A stretch of 64,000 nucleotides of DNA from positions 744,001 to 808,000 of the forward strand of contig JBMNNE010000002.1 in assembly GCA_050953805.1 (NCBI GenBank), in the 5' to 3' direction. The notes beneath the pieces were generated by a model, which did no database searches, had not been told where the DNA came from, and was given only the letters and a program-made list of their open reading frames with translations. Of the stretch, positions 7,969 to 16,287 are shown in pieces. The position numbers and the translations under genes are program-made. This DNA comes from DUQW01 sp050953805 (GTDB lineage: Bacteria > Bacillota_I > Bacilli_A > Acholeplasmatales > Acholeplasmataceae). How positions within the stretch are numbered: the stretch's first letter is position 1; each line of letters opens with the position of its first letter.

Positions 7969-8865
7969 TTAAATTTGATTACCAATAAACATGGTGACGT
8001 GTTTAGCTATTTCTCTTGGTAATAAATATAAAAGAGAGTGACCAAAATCATTATACTCGATTAATTTTGAATTTTTATGAAGTGCATAATAATTTTCTAA
8101 CACCATATGTCTTGGTGTTAATAAATCATTAATTCCAACTAAGTGTAAAACTGGAATATCGATATAGTTAATAGTGTGGTTACCAGCGATATAAAAATTA
8201 TGTTCACTAGACATATTAAAAGTTGCCATAGCAAAGATAGCTTCGCATAGACCTCTTTCTTTCATCACTTCATTAATTAATGCTAAGTAATAATTATCAT
8301 CATCAGGTCGATGATCACCGAAGAAATAAGTGTCCATAAAACTCATTACTGAATTGACATCTTTTTTCTCAATAGCAGTTAAAATTGGTTTAACATCAGG
8401 ATCTTCCCTTAATTCAATGGTACTACGATAAGTATCATAAGTCAAGACATTGCCATTATCATCTTTTTTATATAGTGGATAACCACGATAAGTAATTGAA
8501 GATATTAAAGTTAATGTTTTACATTTTTCAGGATGGTGGCCACATAATTGAAGGGCAACACCTCCGCCTAACGAAAATCCAATTAAATGTGGATCTTTAA
8601 TCTCTTTGGCTTCAATAAATCGTCTAATATCATCAACATAATCGTCAATTGATGTCACTTTACGGTAACAAGTTGAATCGCCGAAACAGCGTAAATCAAC
8701 GGCATAAACCGTATAAACATCTTCATCAAATTTGTTAATTAATTTTAAAAATTGATAGCTAGAAGAATAATTGCCGTGAATTAAAATTAAATTAGTTTTA
8801 CCTTTGCCATATTGAAGATATGCCAATTTTTCACCATTTTTTAGTTGTTGAAACTGTTTAATCAC
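7969..8865 (-). CDS. Alpha/beta hydrolase, last gene of the cluster
   Basis: Cytoplasmic alpha/beta-hydrolase-fold enzyme of 298 residues. The oxyanion region LILIHGNYSSS (about 26-36), nucleophile elbow GFSLGG with Ser98, an acidic residue in VGINDLLTP (near 247) and His in DFGHSLLY (near 276) give a complete catalytic triad. GTG is the likely start: AGGAGGGG precedes it. It is a diverged relative of the hydrolases at 8883-11030 (shared HGN-SSS, FGDS, WS/FS-L-GG and DxGH motifs). The substrate cannot be told; esterase, lipase-like and C-C hydrolase activities all occur in the fold. The operon context suggests an acyl ester or hydroxyacid oligomer. A terminator follows. Confidence 0.88.
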   Translation of the reverse strand: MIKQFQQLKNGEKLAYLQYGKGKTNLILIHGNYSSSYQFLKLINKFDEDVYTVYAVDLRCFGDSTCYRKVTSIDDYVDDIRRFIEAKEIKDPHLIGFSLGGGVALQLCGHHPEKCKTLTLISSITYRGYPLYKKDDNGNVLTYDTYRSTIELREDPDVKPILTAIEKKDVNSVMSFMDTYFFGDHRPDDDNYYLALINEVMKERGLCEAIFAMATFNMSSEHNFYIAGNHTINYIDIPVLHLVGINDLLTPRHMVLENYYALHKNSKLIEYNDFGHSLLYLLPREIAKHVTMFIGNQI

Positions 8866-8882
8866 GGATTTCCCCTCCTATT

Positions 8883-10115
8883 TTATTTGTTTAAAAATGT
8901 TTTTATATCATTGATTGCTTGTTTAGTTTTGTCAAAAACAATCAAATGTCCGCAATCATCATAATCGATTCTTTCGGAAACATTTTGTAGCGCGAGATAG
9001 TTATCATCAGTCATGTACTTAGGTGATAAAATATCGTCTTTTTTACCCCATAAATGTAAAACCGGACAAGTAATATCTTTAATGGTATTGGTTCCTTCAG
9101 TATAAGCATTAGGTGTATTAGACATATTAAAAGTCGCTAGTGCCCAGTTAGCATCTAATAAGTTCCTTTGCTTGAGAGCTTCAGTAACATATAGTTCAAG
9201 CTCATTATCTGGGAAGACATTATAAGCTGTTTCTTTAAGTGAGTCTTTCATCGTTTTACGGTCATCAGTTAAAAAGATTTGTAATCCAGCACCTATGGCA
9301 ACATCATTGGCCATATCTTCTGCTGAAGCAAATGGCGTTTTTTCTCCAGTCATCGCGTTAACACTAAGTGTTGGATAACCTTTATGTGTCGTCGAAGCTA
9401 CTAACACTAATTTTTCAACTAGGGTTGGATGGGTTGCGGCTAATTTCATTGCCACGGCACCACCCATTGACCAACCAATAACGTAAGCACTAGAAACACC
9501 TTTTAATTCTAAAAATGAAACAATATCATTAACTAAATCGGTAAAACTAGTAATGCGTGTTTTATAAGAAGAGTCACCAAAACCACGAAAATCAGGTGCT
9601 AAAATATGATAATCATCTTTTAACTCTTTGATTGCTCGTAGCCAAAAAACACTACTAGAGATATTTCCATGAAGTAATAATACGGTTTTACTTGCCTCAG
9701 GATTTTCTTCTAAATAAGCATAGGTTTCACCGTTTGGTAATTTAATAGTTTTCTTATTAACGGTTAAATCTATATCAGGAGCAATTACTCCTAAACTAAT
9801 GAAAAGCGGTGAAATATCTTTGTTTTCATGGGTGACTACCATTAATGCTCTACCAGGTGAAACACCAGTAATTTTAATGTTTTTTCCATCTTTAATAGCG
9901 GTTGCTACATTTTCTTTATCAATATTAATGGTGTAATTAGCATCATCGGGTTTGACAGTTAAAGTAATGGTGACTTCTTTATCGACACCTACTAAAACCA
10001 TCTCTTGTTTATCGTAGCTTAATTCTGGTTCGACTTTTTCTTTACAACCAACTAAACTAATTATACTAATAATTAATAGTGATAAAGTCAAGATATATTT
10101 AAATGTCTTTTTCAT
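8883..10115 (-). CDS. Lipoprotein alpha/beta hydrolase with N-terminal Ig-like (BIG_2-type) domain
   Basis: The 410-residue product begins with a lipoprotein signal ending in the lipobox LVGC (Cys24), so it should be anchored on the outer face of the membrane. Residues about 30-110 look like a bacterial Ig-like domain of the BIG_2 sort (LSYDKQEMVLVG, VTITLTVKPDDANYT, ITGVSPGRALMVVTHE). An alpha/beta hydrolase follows (about 115-410) with VLLLHGNISSS, nucleophile elbow GWSMGG (Ser near 218), GKKDDILSP and DCGHLIVF. The hydrolase part is closely similar to the cytoplasmic one encoded next door (10131-11030), so one probably arose from the other by duplication and gain of the export module. The ribosome site is weak (AAAGATT before the ATG). 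Confidence 0.87.
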   Translation of the reverse strand: MKKTFKYILTLSLLIISIISLVGCKEKVEPELSYDKQEMVLVGVDKEVTITLTVKPDDANYTINIDKENVATAIKDGKNIKITGVSPGRALMVVTHENKDISPLFISLGVIAPDIDLTVNKKTIKLPNGETYAYLEENPEASKTVLLLHGNISSSVFWLRAIKELKDDYHILAPDFRGFGDSSYKTRITSFTDLVNDIVSFLELKGVSSAYVIGWSMGGAVAMKLAATHPTLVEKLVLVASTTHKGYPTLSVNAMTGEKTPFASAEDMANDVAIGAGLQIFLTDDRKTMKDSLKETAYNVFPDNELELYVTEALKQRNLLDANWALATFNMSNTPNAYTEGTNTIKDITCPVLHLWGKKDDILSPKYMTDDNYLALQNVSERIDYDDCGHLIVFDKTKQAINDIKTFLNK

Positions 10116-10130
10116 GGTGAATCTTTATAG

Positions 10131-11030
10131 TTAACTATTTAAAAAGTTAATAATATCGTTGAATGACTCTTCGCTCTTATCGTAGAAAACCATATGGCCG
10201 CAGTCATAATAATAAATTAATTTAGAATTATCTCTGATGGCATTATAGTTGTCTAAAGTCATATATTCTGGAGCTAACCAAATATCTTTTGATCCCCATA
10301 AATGTAAAACTGGACATTTAATATTTTTAATGGTATCAGTTCCTTTTGAATAATGTGAGTCTTCATGTGACATATTAAGCGTTGAAATGGCCCAGTCAGC
10401 ATCAATTAAATTAGCTTGTTTTACCGATTCGGAAGCATATAAAGTTAATTCTGCATCTGGAAGTGGTTTAACTGCTAATGCTGATAAAGCTTGTTTCATA
10501 AAGTCAACATTTTTCGTTGTAATAATTCCTAAAAGTGGAGCAACTTGAACTGGATCGGTTGCCATTTCTTCAGGTGAAGCATAGCATTCTCCAACTAATT
10601 GGTTACCTTCAGCATCTTTTTTAAATACTGGATACCCTTTATGTGTTGTTGAAGCAATTAAAACTACTTTTTTAACAACTGCTGGATGATTGGCAGCTAA
10701 TTCCATTGCTACGCCACCACCAAGTGACCAACCAAAGACATGGGCTTGATCAACTTTTTTCTCTTTTAAGAATAAAGCTAAGTCATCAGCTAATTCTTTA
10801 AATGATTTAATTCGTTGGTGGTATGTTGAATCACCAAATCCGCGTAAATCTGGTGCTAGAACATGATATTTTCCTTTCAAATTTTCAATCATTCTTAGCC
10901 AATGAGCACTACTTGAAAAGTTACCGTGTACTAATAATACAGTTTCTTTCCCCTTTGGATTTTCCTCCAAATAAGCTAGTGTTTCTCCGTTAGGTAATGC
11001 AATTTTTTGTTTGTTTAATGTTAAATTCAT
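10131..11030 (-). CDS. Alpha/beta hydrolase (cytoplasmic paralogue of the lipoprotein form)
   Basis: Alpha/beta-hydrolase-fold protein of 299 residues with no signal peptide. Motifs: VLLVHGNFSSS (about 31-41), FGDSTYHQR, nucleophile elbow GWSLGG with Ser102, GSKDIWLAP (acid, near 250) and DCGHMVFY (His near 280). The start has a clear ribosome site (AAAGGAGATCAAT). Its N-terminus, KQKIALPNGETLAYLEENP, repeats almost exactly in the lipoprotein gene downstream. It sits between two 270-residue hydrolases upstream and the lipoprotein form, in one co-directional run. The substrate is unknown; the pair suggests that the same kind of bond is cut outside and inside the cell. Confidence 0.88.
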   Translation of the reverse strand: MNLTLNKQKIALPNGETLAYLEENPKGKETVLLVHGNFSSSAHWLRMIENLKGKYHVLAPDLRGFGDSTYHQRIKSFKELADDLALFLKEKKVDQAHVFGWSLGGGVAMELAANHPAVVKKVVLIASTTHKGYPVFKKDAEGNQLVGECYASPEEMATDPVQVAPLLGIITTKNVDFMKQALSALAVKPLPDAELTLYASESVKQANLIDADWAISTLNMSHEDSHYSKGTDTIKNIKCPVLHLWGSKDIWLAPEYMTLDNYNAIRDNSKLIYYYDCGHMVFYDKSEESFNDIINFLNS

Positions 11031-11048
11031 ATTGATCTCCTTTCTAAA

Positions 11049-11867
11049 TTAAATCTTAAACTCCAATGCTGGATTATTAATAAATCCATAAGTTAAACTA
11101 GTATAAACCCAAGGGTTTTCATATGGCGAAACATGACCTGTTTTTGCCATTAAAACTAACTTGGAATTTTTAATATGTTCGTGTAAATATTGTTGTCTTG
11201 CATACGGAAATAAAGAGTCTTCTTCGCCACCAACGATTAAAGTTAGTGCGGTAATGTCTTTGAGTTTGGCTCTTGAGTCGTGTGAAAGACAACTATCGGC
11301 TAGTCGATAGACACTCATGCGGTATGGTTTTGATTTAAAAAACTCAACTAAAACTTGTTCTCGATGTTTCATCCAATCGCTTCTTGTAAGAAACCAAGTT
11401 GGACCATAAAATCGTGGAACTGTTGTTAAATAAAATGCGTAAGAATCATCGCTTTCTGCCGTTGATTTGAAAGTCTTAAAGACTTCAATATCACGTTCAT
11501 CAACGTGCGATGTTGTATTAAAGATAACTAATCTGTCAACCAAATTAGGATATCTAGAAGCTAAATTAATTCCGACATATCCACCATAACTAATACCCAT
11601 GACTGAAATAGTTTCATAGCCTAAATATTTTATAAAACTCGCGATCATATCAGCTTGATCATCTATGGTATAACTAAAGTCAACTTTTGATGAACTTCCT
11701 TGATCAATCATATCAACTCTAATTAAAGTATTATGAGCCTTTAGTGGTTCCACAATTGGATCCCACGAATTAATGGTCATCATAATTCCGTTTAATACTA
11801 GTAGCGGCTTACCTTTACCTTCCACTAAGTATTTAATATCGAGTTTTTTATAGTTAAATGTTTCCAT
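11049..11867 (-). CDS. Alpha/beta hydrolase, tandem duplicate B
   Basis: A 272-residue alpha/beta hydrolase with nucleophile elbow GISYGGYVG (Ser93), GGEEDSLFP (acid near 217) and KTGHVSPYENP (His near 245). It is strikingly similar along its whole length to the next gene upstream (11876-12697), including identical stretches such as HLGYET/YLGYET, MGISYGGYVGINLASRYP and YLHEHIKNS, so this is a recent tandem duplication. These two differ from the HGN-type hydrolases of the same cluster by the LNGIMM motif at the oxyanion hole. The ribosome site is weak and the gap to the upstream gene is only eight bases, so translation may be coupled. Confidence 0.88.
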   Translation of the reverse strand: METFNYKKLDIKYLVEGKGKPLLVLNGIMMTINSWDPIVEPLKAHNTLIRVDMIDQGSSSKVDFSYTIDDQADMIASFIKYLGYETISVMGISYGGYVGINLASRYPNLVDRLVIFNTTSHVDERDIEVFKTFKSTAESDDSYAFYLTTVPRFYGPTWFLTRSDWMKHREQVLVEFFKSKPYRMSVYRLADSCLSHDSRAKLKDITALTLIVGGEEDSLFPYARQQYLHEHIKNSKLVLMAKTGHVSPYENPWVYTSLTYGFINNPALEFKI

Positions 11868-11875
11868 ATGCCATA

Positions 11876-12697
11876 TTAAATTTTAAATTCTTGTGCTGGA
11901 TTATTAATAAATCCGAAAGTTAAACTGGTGTAAACCCAAGGGTTTTCATATGGTGAAACGTGACCAGTTTTTGCGATTTGAACTAATTGTGAGTTTTTAA
12001 TATGTTCATGTAGATATTGTTGTCTTGGATAAGGTAGTAGATAGTCTTCTTCACCTGAAACAATTAATGTATGGGCTTTAATATCTTTTAATTTGTCTTT
12101 TGAATCATGCGATAAGCAACTTTTTGCTAATCGGTAAACGGTATCACGGTAATCTTTTGATTTGAAAAATTCAATTAAAATAGATTCGCGATTTAACATC
12201 CAGTCATTTCTTGTTTCATACCATGTTGGACCATAAAACTGAGGAATAGTCGTTAAATAAAACGCATAGGGGTCATCGCCTTTAGCTGAGTTTAAAAAAG
12301 TTTTAAATAATTCAGCATCTCTTTTATCAACATCAGCTGCGGTGTTAAATAAGACTAATCTGTCAATTAAATCAGGATATCTAGAAGCTAAGTTAATTCC
12401 GACATATCCACCATAACTAATACCCATGACTGAAACAGTTTCATAGCCTAAATGTTTAACAAAACTTGCGATCATATCAGCTTGGTCACTAATTGTATAA
12501 TCATAATCAACTTTTGATGACTGACCTTGGTCAACCATATCAACACGAATTAATGTATTTTGTTTTCTTAATGGTACAGCGATTGGTTCCCATGAAGCAA
12601 TTGTCATCATAATGCCATTTAACACTAATAGAGGTTTTCCCTCTCCTTCGACTAAATACTTAATTTCTAAGTTTTTATAATTAAATGTTTGAATCAT
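11876..12697 (-). CDS. Alpha/beta hydrolase, tandem duplicate A
   Basis: A 273-residue cytoplasmic alpha/beta hydrolase: oxyanion region LVLNGIMMT (about 23-31), nucleophile Ser94 in GISYGG, acid in SGEEDYLLP and His in KTGHVSPYENP. The ATG overlaps the stop of the CoA-transferase gene by four bases (ATGA), with GGGTGAAATT as ribosome site, which ties the hydrolases to the CoA-transferase in one operon. It is the close paralogue of the following gene. The overall pattern is like the family containing 3-oxoadipate enol-lactonase and related lactonases or esterases, but these motifs do not fix the substrate. Confidence 0.88.
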   Translation of the reverse strand: MIQTFNYKNLEIKYLVEGEGKPLLVLNGIMMTIASWEPIAVPLRKQNTLIRVDMVDQGQSSKVDYDYTISDQADMIASFVKHLGYETVSVMGISYGGYVGINLASRYPDLIDRLVLFNTAADVDKRDAELFKTFLNSAKGDDPYAFYLTTIPQFYGPTWYETRNDWMLNRESILIEFFKSKDYRDTVYRLAKSCLSHDSKDKLKDIKAHTLIVSGEEDYLLPYPRQQYLHEHIKNSQLVQIAKTGHVSPYENPWVYTSLTFGFINNPAQEFKI

Positions 12698-14031
12698 AAT
12701 TTCACCCGATCTCTTTCTGATAAAATCCCATATTTAATGGCATCATTAAATAACTCTTCTCTAAAATCTGGATGAGCTATTTTAATTAAAGCGATAGCTC
12801 TTTCTTTCAAGCTAGTTCCTCTTAATTCAGCAACACCATATTCAGTTACCACCATATCAACATCAGCTCTTGATAAAGTTACTGCTCCACCTGGAGTAAT
12901 AATTGGAACAATTTTTGATTTTGGTTCTCTAACTCCAGTTTCAGGATTTCTAACCATGGCGGTTGAATAAAGAGCGATAAATGATTTACCACCTTTTGAA
13001 TTTTGAGCACCAACAGCTGTATCAACTTGACCACCAGCACCACTAAATTGTCTTGGTCCGATTGATTCACTTGCAACTTGACCATCAAGTGATACTTCAA
13101 GAGCTGCATTAATTGAAACTTGATTGTCGTTTTGACCAATAATGTATGGGTCATTAACAAATGATCCCTTCATGACTAAAACTGATGGGTTATTGTCGAT
13201 AAATTTATATAATTTTTCACTTCCAAAGGCGAAACAACAAACATGTTTTCCTTGAAGTAGTTGTTTTTTCGATCCATCGGCAGCACCGCATTCGACTAAA
13301 TCAACCATAGTTGAAGTAAACATTTCGGTATGAATTCCTAAGTTCTTCTTACCCTTTAGTGCTTCCGCAACAGCATTAGGAATTCCCCCAATGCCTAATT
13401 GAATACATGAACCATCTTCAATTCTTTCAGCAATTAATTTCCCAATTGTGATATCTTTTTCGTTTAATGGAATTTCTGGAAGAACTGGAGCTGGATAATC
13501 GGCTTTAATTAAATAATCAACTTCACTAATATGTACTTCCACATCTCCAAAAGTTCTTGGAAAGTTAGGATTAACTTCTAAAACGGTAACTTTAGCGCTT
13601 TTAACGGCATCTTTCTCATAAACATTACATGTCGATAGAGAAATAAAGCCATGCTCATCAGGCATTGATGCCGCACTAACGAAAAAGTCATATTGAACAC
13701 GTTCAAATCTTTTCTTCGCAGCGTAGTGAAGATAGTTTGGAATAAATGAGGCATTACCATTATTGTGTGCTTGTCTAATGGCACCATCATAAAACCAAGA
13801 CGTAATTTCAATTTTATCTTTATATTTATCAGTATAAATTGGCGCTTTTTGATTAATTCCTAAACAGTTAGTAAATTCTAATGAATCCAAATTATACTTA
13901 TCAAACGCCAGGTGTAAGTTGGAAACAATTAATTGTGGCTCGTTCGCTGCCATTCCGCCAACAATTTTATCTCCATTTTTAAGCATCTTTAAAAAATCAT
14001 CAATTGTGATGTATTGTGCACTTTTTTTCAT
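12694..14031 (-). CDS. Class I CoA-transferase (acetate/4-hydroxybutyrate CoA-transferase type)
   Basis: Moves CoA between acyl-CoA and a free carboxylic acid, or hydrolyses acetyl-CoA in related enzymes. The 445 residues, GIGGIPNAVAEAL (about 213-225), catalytic Glu236 in HTEMFTS, GGAGGQVD-type GAGGQVDTAVGA and the C-terminal EYGVAELRG are typical of the acetyl-CoA hydrolase/4-hydroxybutyrate CoA-transferase (Cat1/Cat2) family. It would activate an imported acid with acetyl-CoA as donor, or release acetate. An intrinsic terminator separates it from livK upstream, and it overlaps a hydrolase gene downstream. Exact acyl specificity cannot be read from the sequence. Confidence 0.9.
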   Translation of the reverse strand: MKKSAQYITIDDFLKMLKNGDKIVGGMAANEPQLIVSNLHLAFDKYNLDSLEFTNCLGINQKAPIYTDKYKDKIEITSWFYDGAIRQAHNNGNASFIPNYLHYAAKKRFERVQYDFFVSAASMPDEHGFISLSTCNVYEKDAVKSAKVTVLEVNPNFPRTFGDVEVHISEVDYLIKADYPAPVLPEIPLNEKDITIGKLIAERIEDGSCIQLGIGGIPNAVAEALKGKKNLGIHTEMFTSTMVDLVECGAADGSKKQLLQGKHVCCFAFGSEKLYKFIDNNPSVLVMKGSFVNDPYIIGQNDNQVSINAALEVSLDGQVASESIGPRQFSGAGGQVDTAVGAQNSKGGKSFIALYSTAMVRNPETGVREPKSKIVPIITPGGAVTLSRADVDMVVTEYGVAELRGTSLKERAIALIKIAHPDFREELFNDAIKYGILSERDRVKL

Positions 14032-14050
14032 ATTGAATACTCCTTTTTTT

Positions 14051-14078
14051 AAAAAATGGGAGGGAAAAACTCCCTCCC
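14051..14078 (-). terminator. Intergenic terminator between livK and the CoA-transferase gene
   Basis: On the minus strand GGGAGGG/CCCTCCC (14058-14064 with 14072-14078) closes a 7-base loop and is followed by ATTTTTT. It splits the cluster into an upstream (thiolase to livK) and a downstream (CoA-transferase and hydrolases) part. With no clear promoter seen in the 99-base gap, partial read-through is the simplest explanation. Confidence 0.8.
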
Positions 14079-14130
14079 AAATTTACTCTTCGCTTATTTG
14101 GGAAGAGATTCCATAATGTTTTTTAAATAG

Positions 14131-15462
14131 TTATTTCTTTTCGATAATAGTTAATTCTTCGAAGTCTCTTGCTAAAACGAATGCCTTAGTGCCTGAGTCA
14201 TAACGTAATAAACTCATGTTAGCAATACCCCAGCGTTTACCACCGCCGAAGTCAACTGTTGATCCCATAGGAATTTCAATTGGCTTTTTAGCCATTGCTA
14301 AAATAAAATCGCCCCAAGTTACATCTTTACCTTCTTTGTAGAATTCATTGTGATAAGTTTCTAATCCAGCTAAGAAAACTTCAATTGCGATATATCCAGC
14401 AATACCGAATGAGTTAGTGTATAATGCTGTTTTTGTTGCTGCATCGATATTTGGGTTAGCATTAACCGCTGCAACATAATCAACAGCAGCAGCTTGACCT
14501 TTTTCAGAAACAGCGTCTACCCATGCGTTAACATAAACATTAAAGTTATAAGTTAAAGCAACGTCAAATGCTGTTGGGTCAGCATTAACATATGATGAGA
14601 ATACATCAGCAGTATTACCATCTTTAGCTAATGCAGCTAACATTGCGTTAAATGGAGTTTGGTTAGCAGCAATAATGATTGCTTTAACTCCTTCTGTTCT
14701 CATTTTAACAGCTGCGGCAGTTAAGTTGGCTTCAGAAGTATTATCAAATTGTTGTTCAACTAAATTAGCTTCTCTCTTTAATAGTTTGAACTCTTCTCTA
14801 ACACCTTCTAAAATTCCTTTACCAGCGTCATCGTTAGTATATAAGACACCAACTTTAGCTTTAGAATCTAATTTAGCGCCGGTAGTGTTATGTCCAGTTC
14901 CTGTTAATGAGCCATGTAGTGCTTCTTTTAATAGTCTAGCAGCCATAATTCTACCATCAGTTCTAAAGATTGGTTGAACTGGCATAATTGAATAGCCTTC
15001 TCCACCTCTCTTAGCTTTATAAGTATAAAGGGCGTTAATACCAGTAGCCGCATAAACCATTGGAATTCCAACTTCGTTCATTAAGTCAATTGTTGCACCA
15101 ACAGTAGGTGTTCCAAAGTGTCCGACTAATGCGAATACTTTATCTTCATGAACGAGTTTTTCTGTTAGAGGCAATCCTGTATCAGCAGAGAATTTGTCAT
15201 CATATGTGACTAATTTAATTTTTTGTCCGCCTAAGAATCTTTTCTCTTTAGGTAAAGCGTTGTATTGAGCAATTCTACCTTCAATTGCTTGGTTAAACGG
15301 AACACCAACTATTGATAGAGGTCCTGATGTTGTAGCTGTATTACCAATGTAGATAAAGTTATCATCAATACCTTGGGCAGCGGCTTCTTTTTTACATCCG
15401 AATAATCCCACAACTAGCAGTAACATAACTGCTGTTAATAATAATTTTTTACCAAGTTTCAT
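14131..15462 (-). CDS. HAAT-family ABC importer, substrate-binding lipoprotein (LivK-like)
   Basis: Periplasmic-binding-protein-type solute receptor of 443 residues. A lipoprotein signal ends in the lipobox GLFGC (Cys23), so it is tethered outside the membrane. The family pattern is clear: IYIGNTATTSGPLSIVG near residue 40, KIKLVTYDDKFSADTG near 85, VGHFGTPTVGATIDLMNEVGIPMV near 115-140. Members bind branched-chain amino acids, but also amides, urea, and aromatic or aliphatic acids. It closes the liv gene run and is followed by a terminator, an arrangement that would allow more binding protein than permease. The good ribosome site is AAAGGAG. The ligand is unknown; the gene context suggests an organic acid rather than leucine. 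Confidence 0.92.
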   Translation of the reverse strand: MKLGKKLLLTAVMLLLVVGLFGCKKEAAAQGIDDNFIYIGNTATTSGPLSIVGVPFNQAIEGRIAQYNALPKEKRFLGGQKIKLVTYDDKFSADTGLPLTEKLVHEDKVFALVGHFGTPTVGATIDLMNEVGIPMVYAATGINALYTYKAKRGGEGYSIMPVQPIFRTDGRIMAARLLKEALHGSLTGTGHNTTGAKLDSKAKVGVLYTNDDAGKGILEGVREEFKLLKREANLVEQQFDNTSEANLTAAAVKMRTEGVKAIIIAANQTPFNAMLAALAKDGNTADVFSSYVNADPTAFDVALTYNFNVYVNAWVDAVSEKGQAAAVDYVAAVNANPNIDAATKTALYTNSFGIAGYIAIEVFLAGLETYHNEFYKEGKDVTWGDFILAMAKKPIEIPMGSTVDFGGGKRWGIANMSLLRYDSGTKAFVLARDFEELTIIEKK

Positions 15463-15516
15463 TTTAGTTTCTCCTTTCTTTTTTAACTTTTATGAAAACT
15501 TTGTTATCACCATATT

Positions 15517-16287
15517 TTATTTTTTTCCACCTAAATAGGTTTCAATTAATTCATCATCTTGTAATAAATTTTCTCCAGTATCTTCTTTACTAATTTTTCC
15601 TAACTCAATTAAGTAGGCATAATCAGCAATTTTTAAGGTTTGATATGCGTTTTGTTCAACAATTACGATTGTACGTCCATCTCTTTTAATTTGTTGAATA
15701 ATTTCAAAAATTTCTTTAACAATTAATGGGGCAAGTCCTAAAGAAGGTTCATCGAGTAGTAATATTTTAGGATTACCCATTAATGCCCGACCGATGGCAA
15801 GCATTTGTTGCTCACCACCTGATAAAGTTGAAGCTTCTTGTTTTTTTCTTTCCTCTAAAATTGGGAAATAAGCATAAACTTTTTCAAATAGTTGTTTCTT
15901 TAATTCTTTTTTAGAAACTAGAACTTTTTCACCATTACTATTAGTTTGATATTCAGGTTGTAAATTATAGGCACCAACACTTAAGTTTTCTTCAACCGTT
16001 AATCCCGATAAAATTAAACGACCTTCAGGTGATTGATAAAGTCCTGATGATGCGATTTTATGTGGATGATGATTAGTAATATTTTGGCCATTATATATAA
16101 TTTCTCCACTAGCCACTTTAACCACACCACTAATTGCTCGAATTAAAGTAGTTTTGCCGGCACCATTAGAACCAAGGATAGCAACAATGTCACCTTCATG
16201 CACTTTCATTGAAATGCCTTTAATTGCTCGAATGATTCCATAATCAATGACTAAATTATTAATTTCTAATACTACATTTTTACTCAT
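15517..16287 (-). CDS. HAAT-family ABC importer ATPase (LivF-like)
   Basis: ABC ATPase of 256 residues. Walker A is GSNGAGKTT, the signature LSGGEQQMLAIGRALM and Walker B ILLLDEPSLGLAP, with the LivF-typical GLYQSPEGRLILSGLTVEENL segment. ATG at 16287 is preferred over an in-frame GTG at 16296 because an AGGTAG ribosome site is spaced for the ATG. It overlaps livG by a few bases. It should pair with the LivG-like ATPase under the LivH/LivM permease dimer. Confidence 0.92.
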   Translation of the reverse strand: MSKNVVLEINNLVIDYGIIRAIKGISMKVHEGDIVAILGSNGAGKTTLIRAISGVVKVASGEIIYNGQNITNHHPHKIASSGLYQSPEGRLILSGLTVEENLSVGAYNLQPEYQTNSNGEKVLVSKKELKKQLFEKVYAYFPILEERKKQEASTLSGGEQQMLAIGRALMGNPKILLLDEPSLGLAPLIVKEIFEIIQQIKRDGRTIVIVEQNAYQTLKIADYAYLIELGKISKEDTGENLLQDDELIETYLGGKK

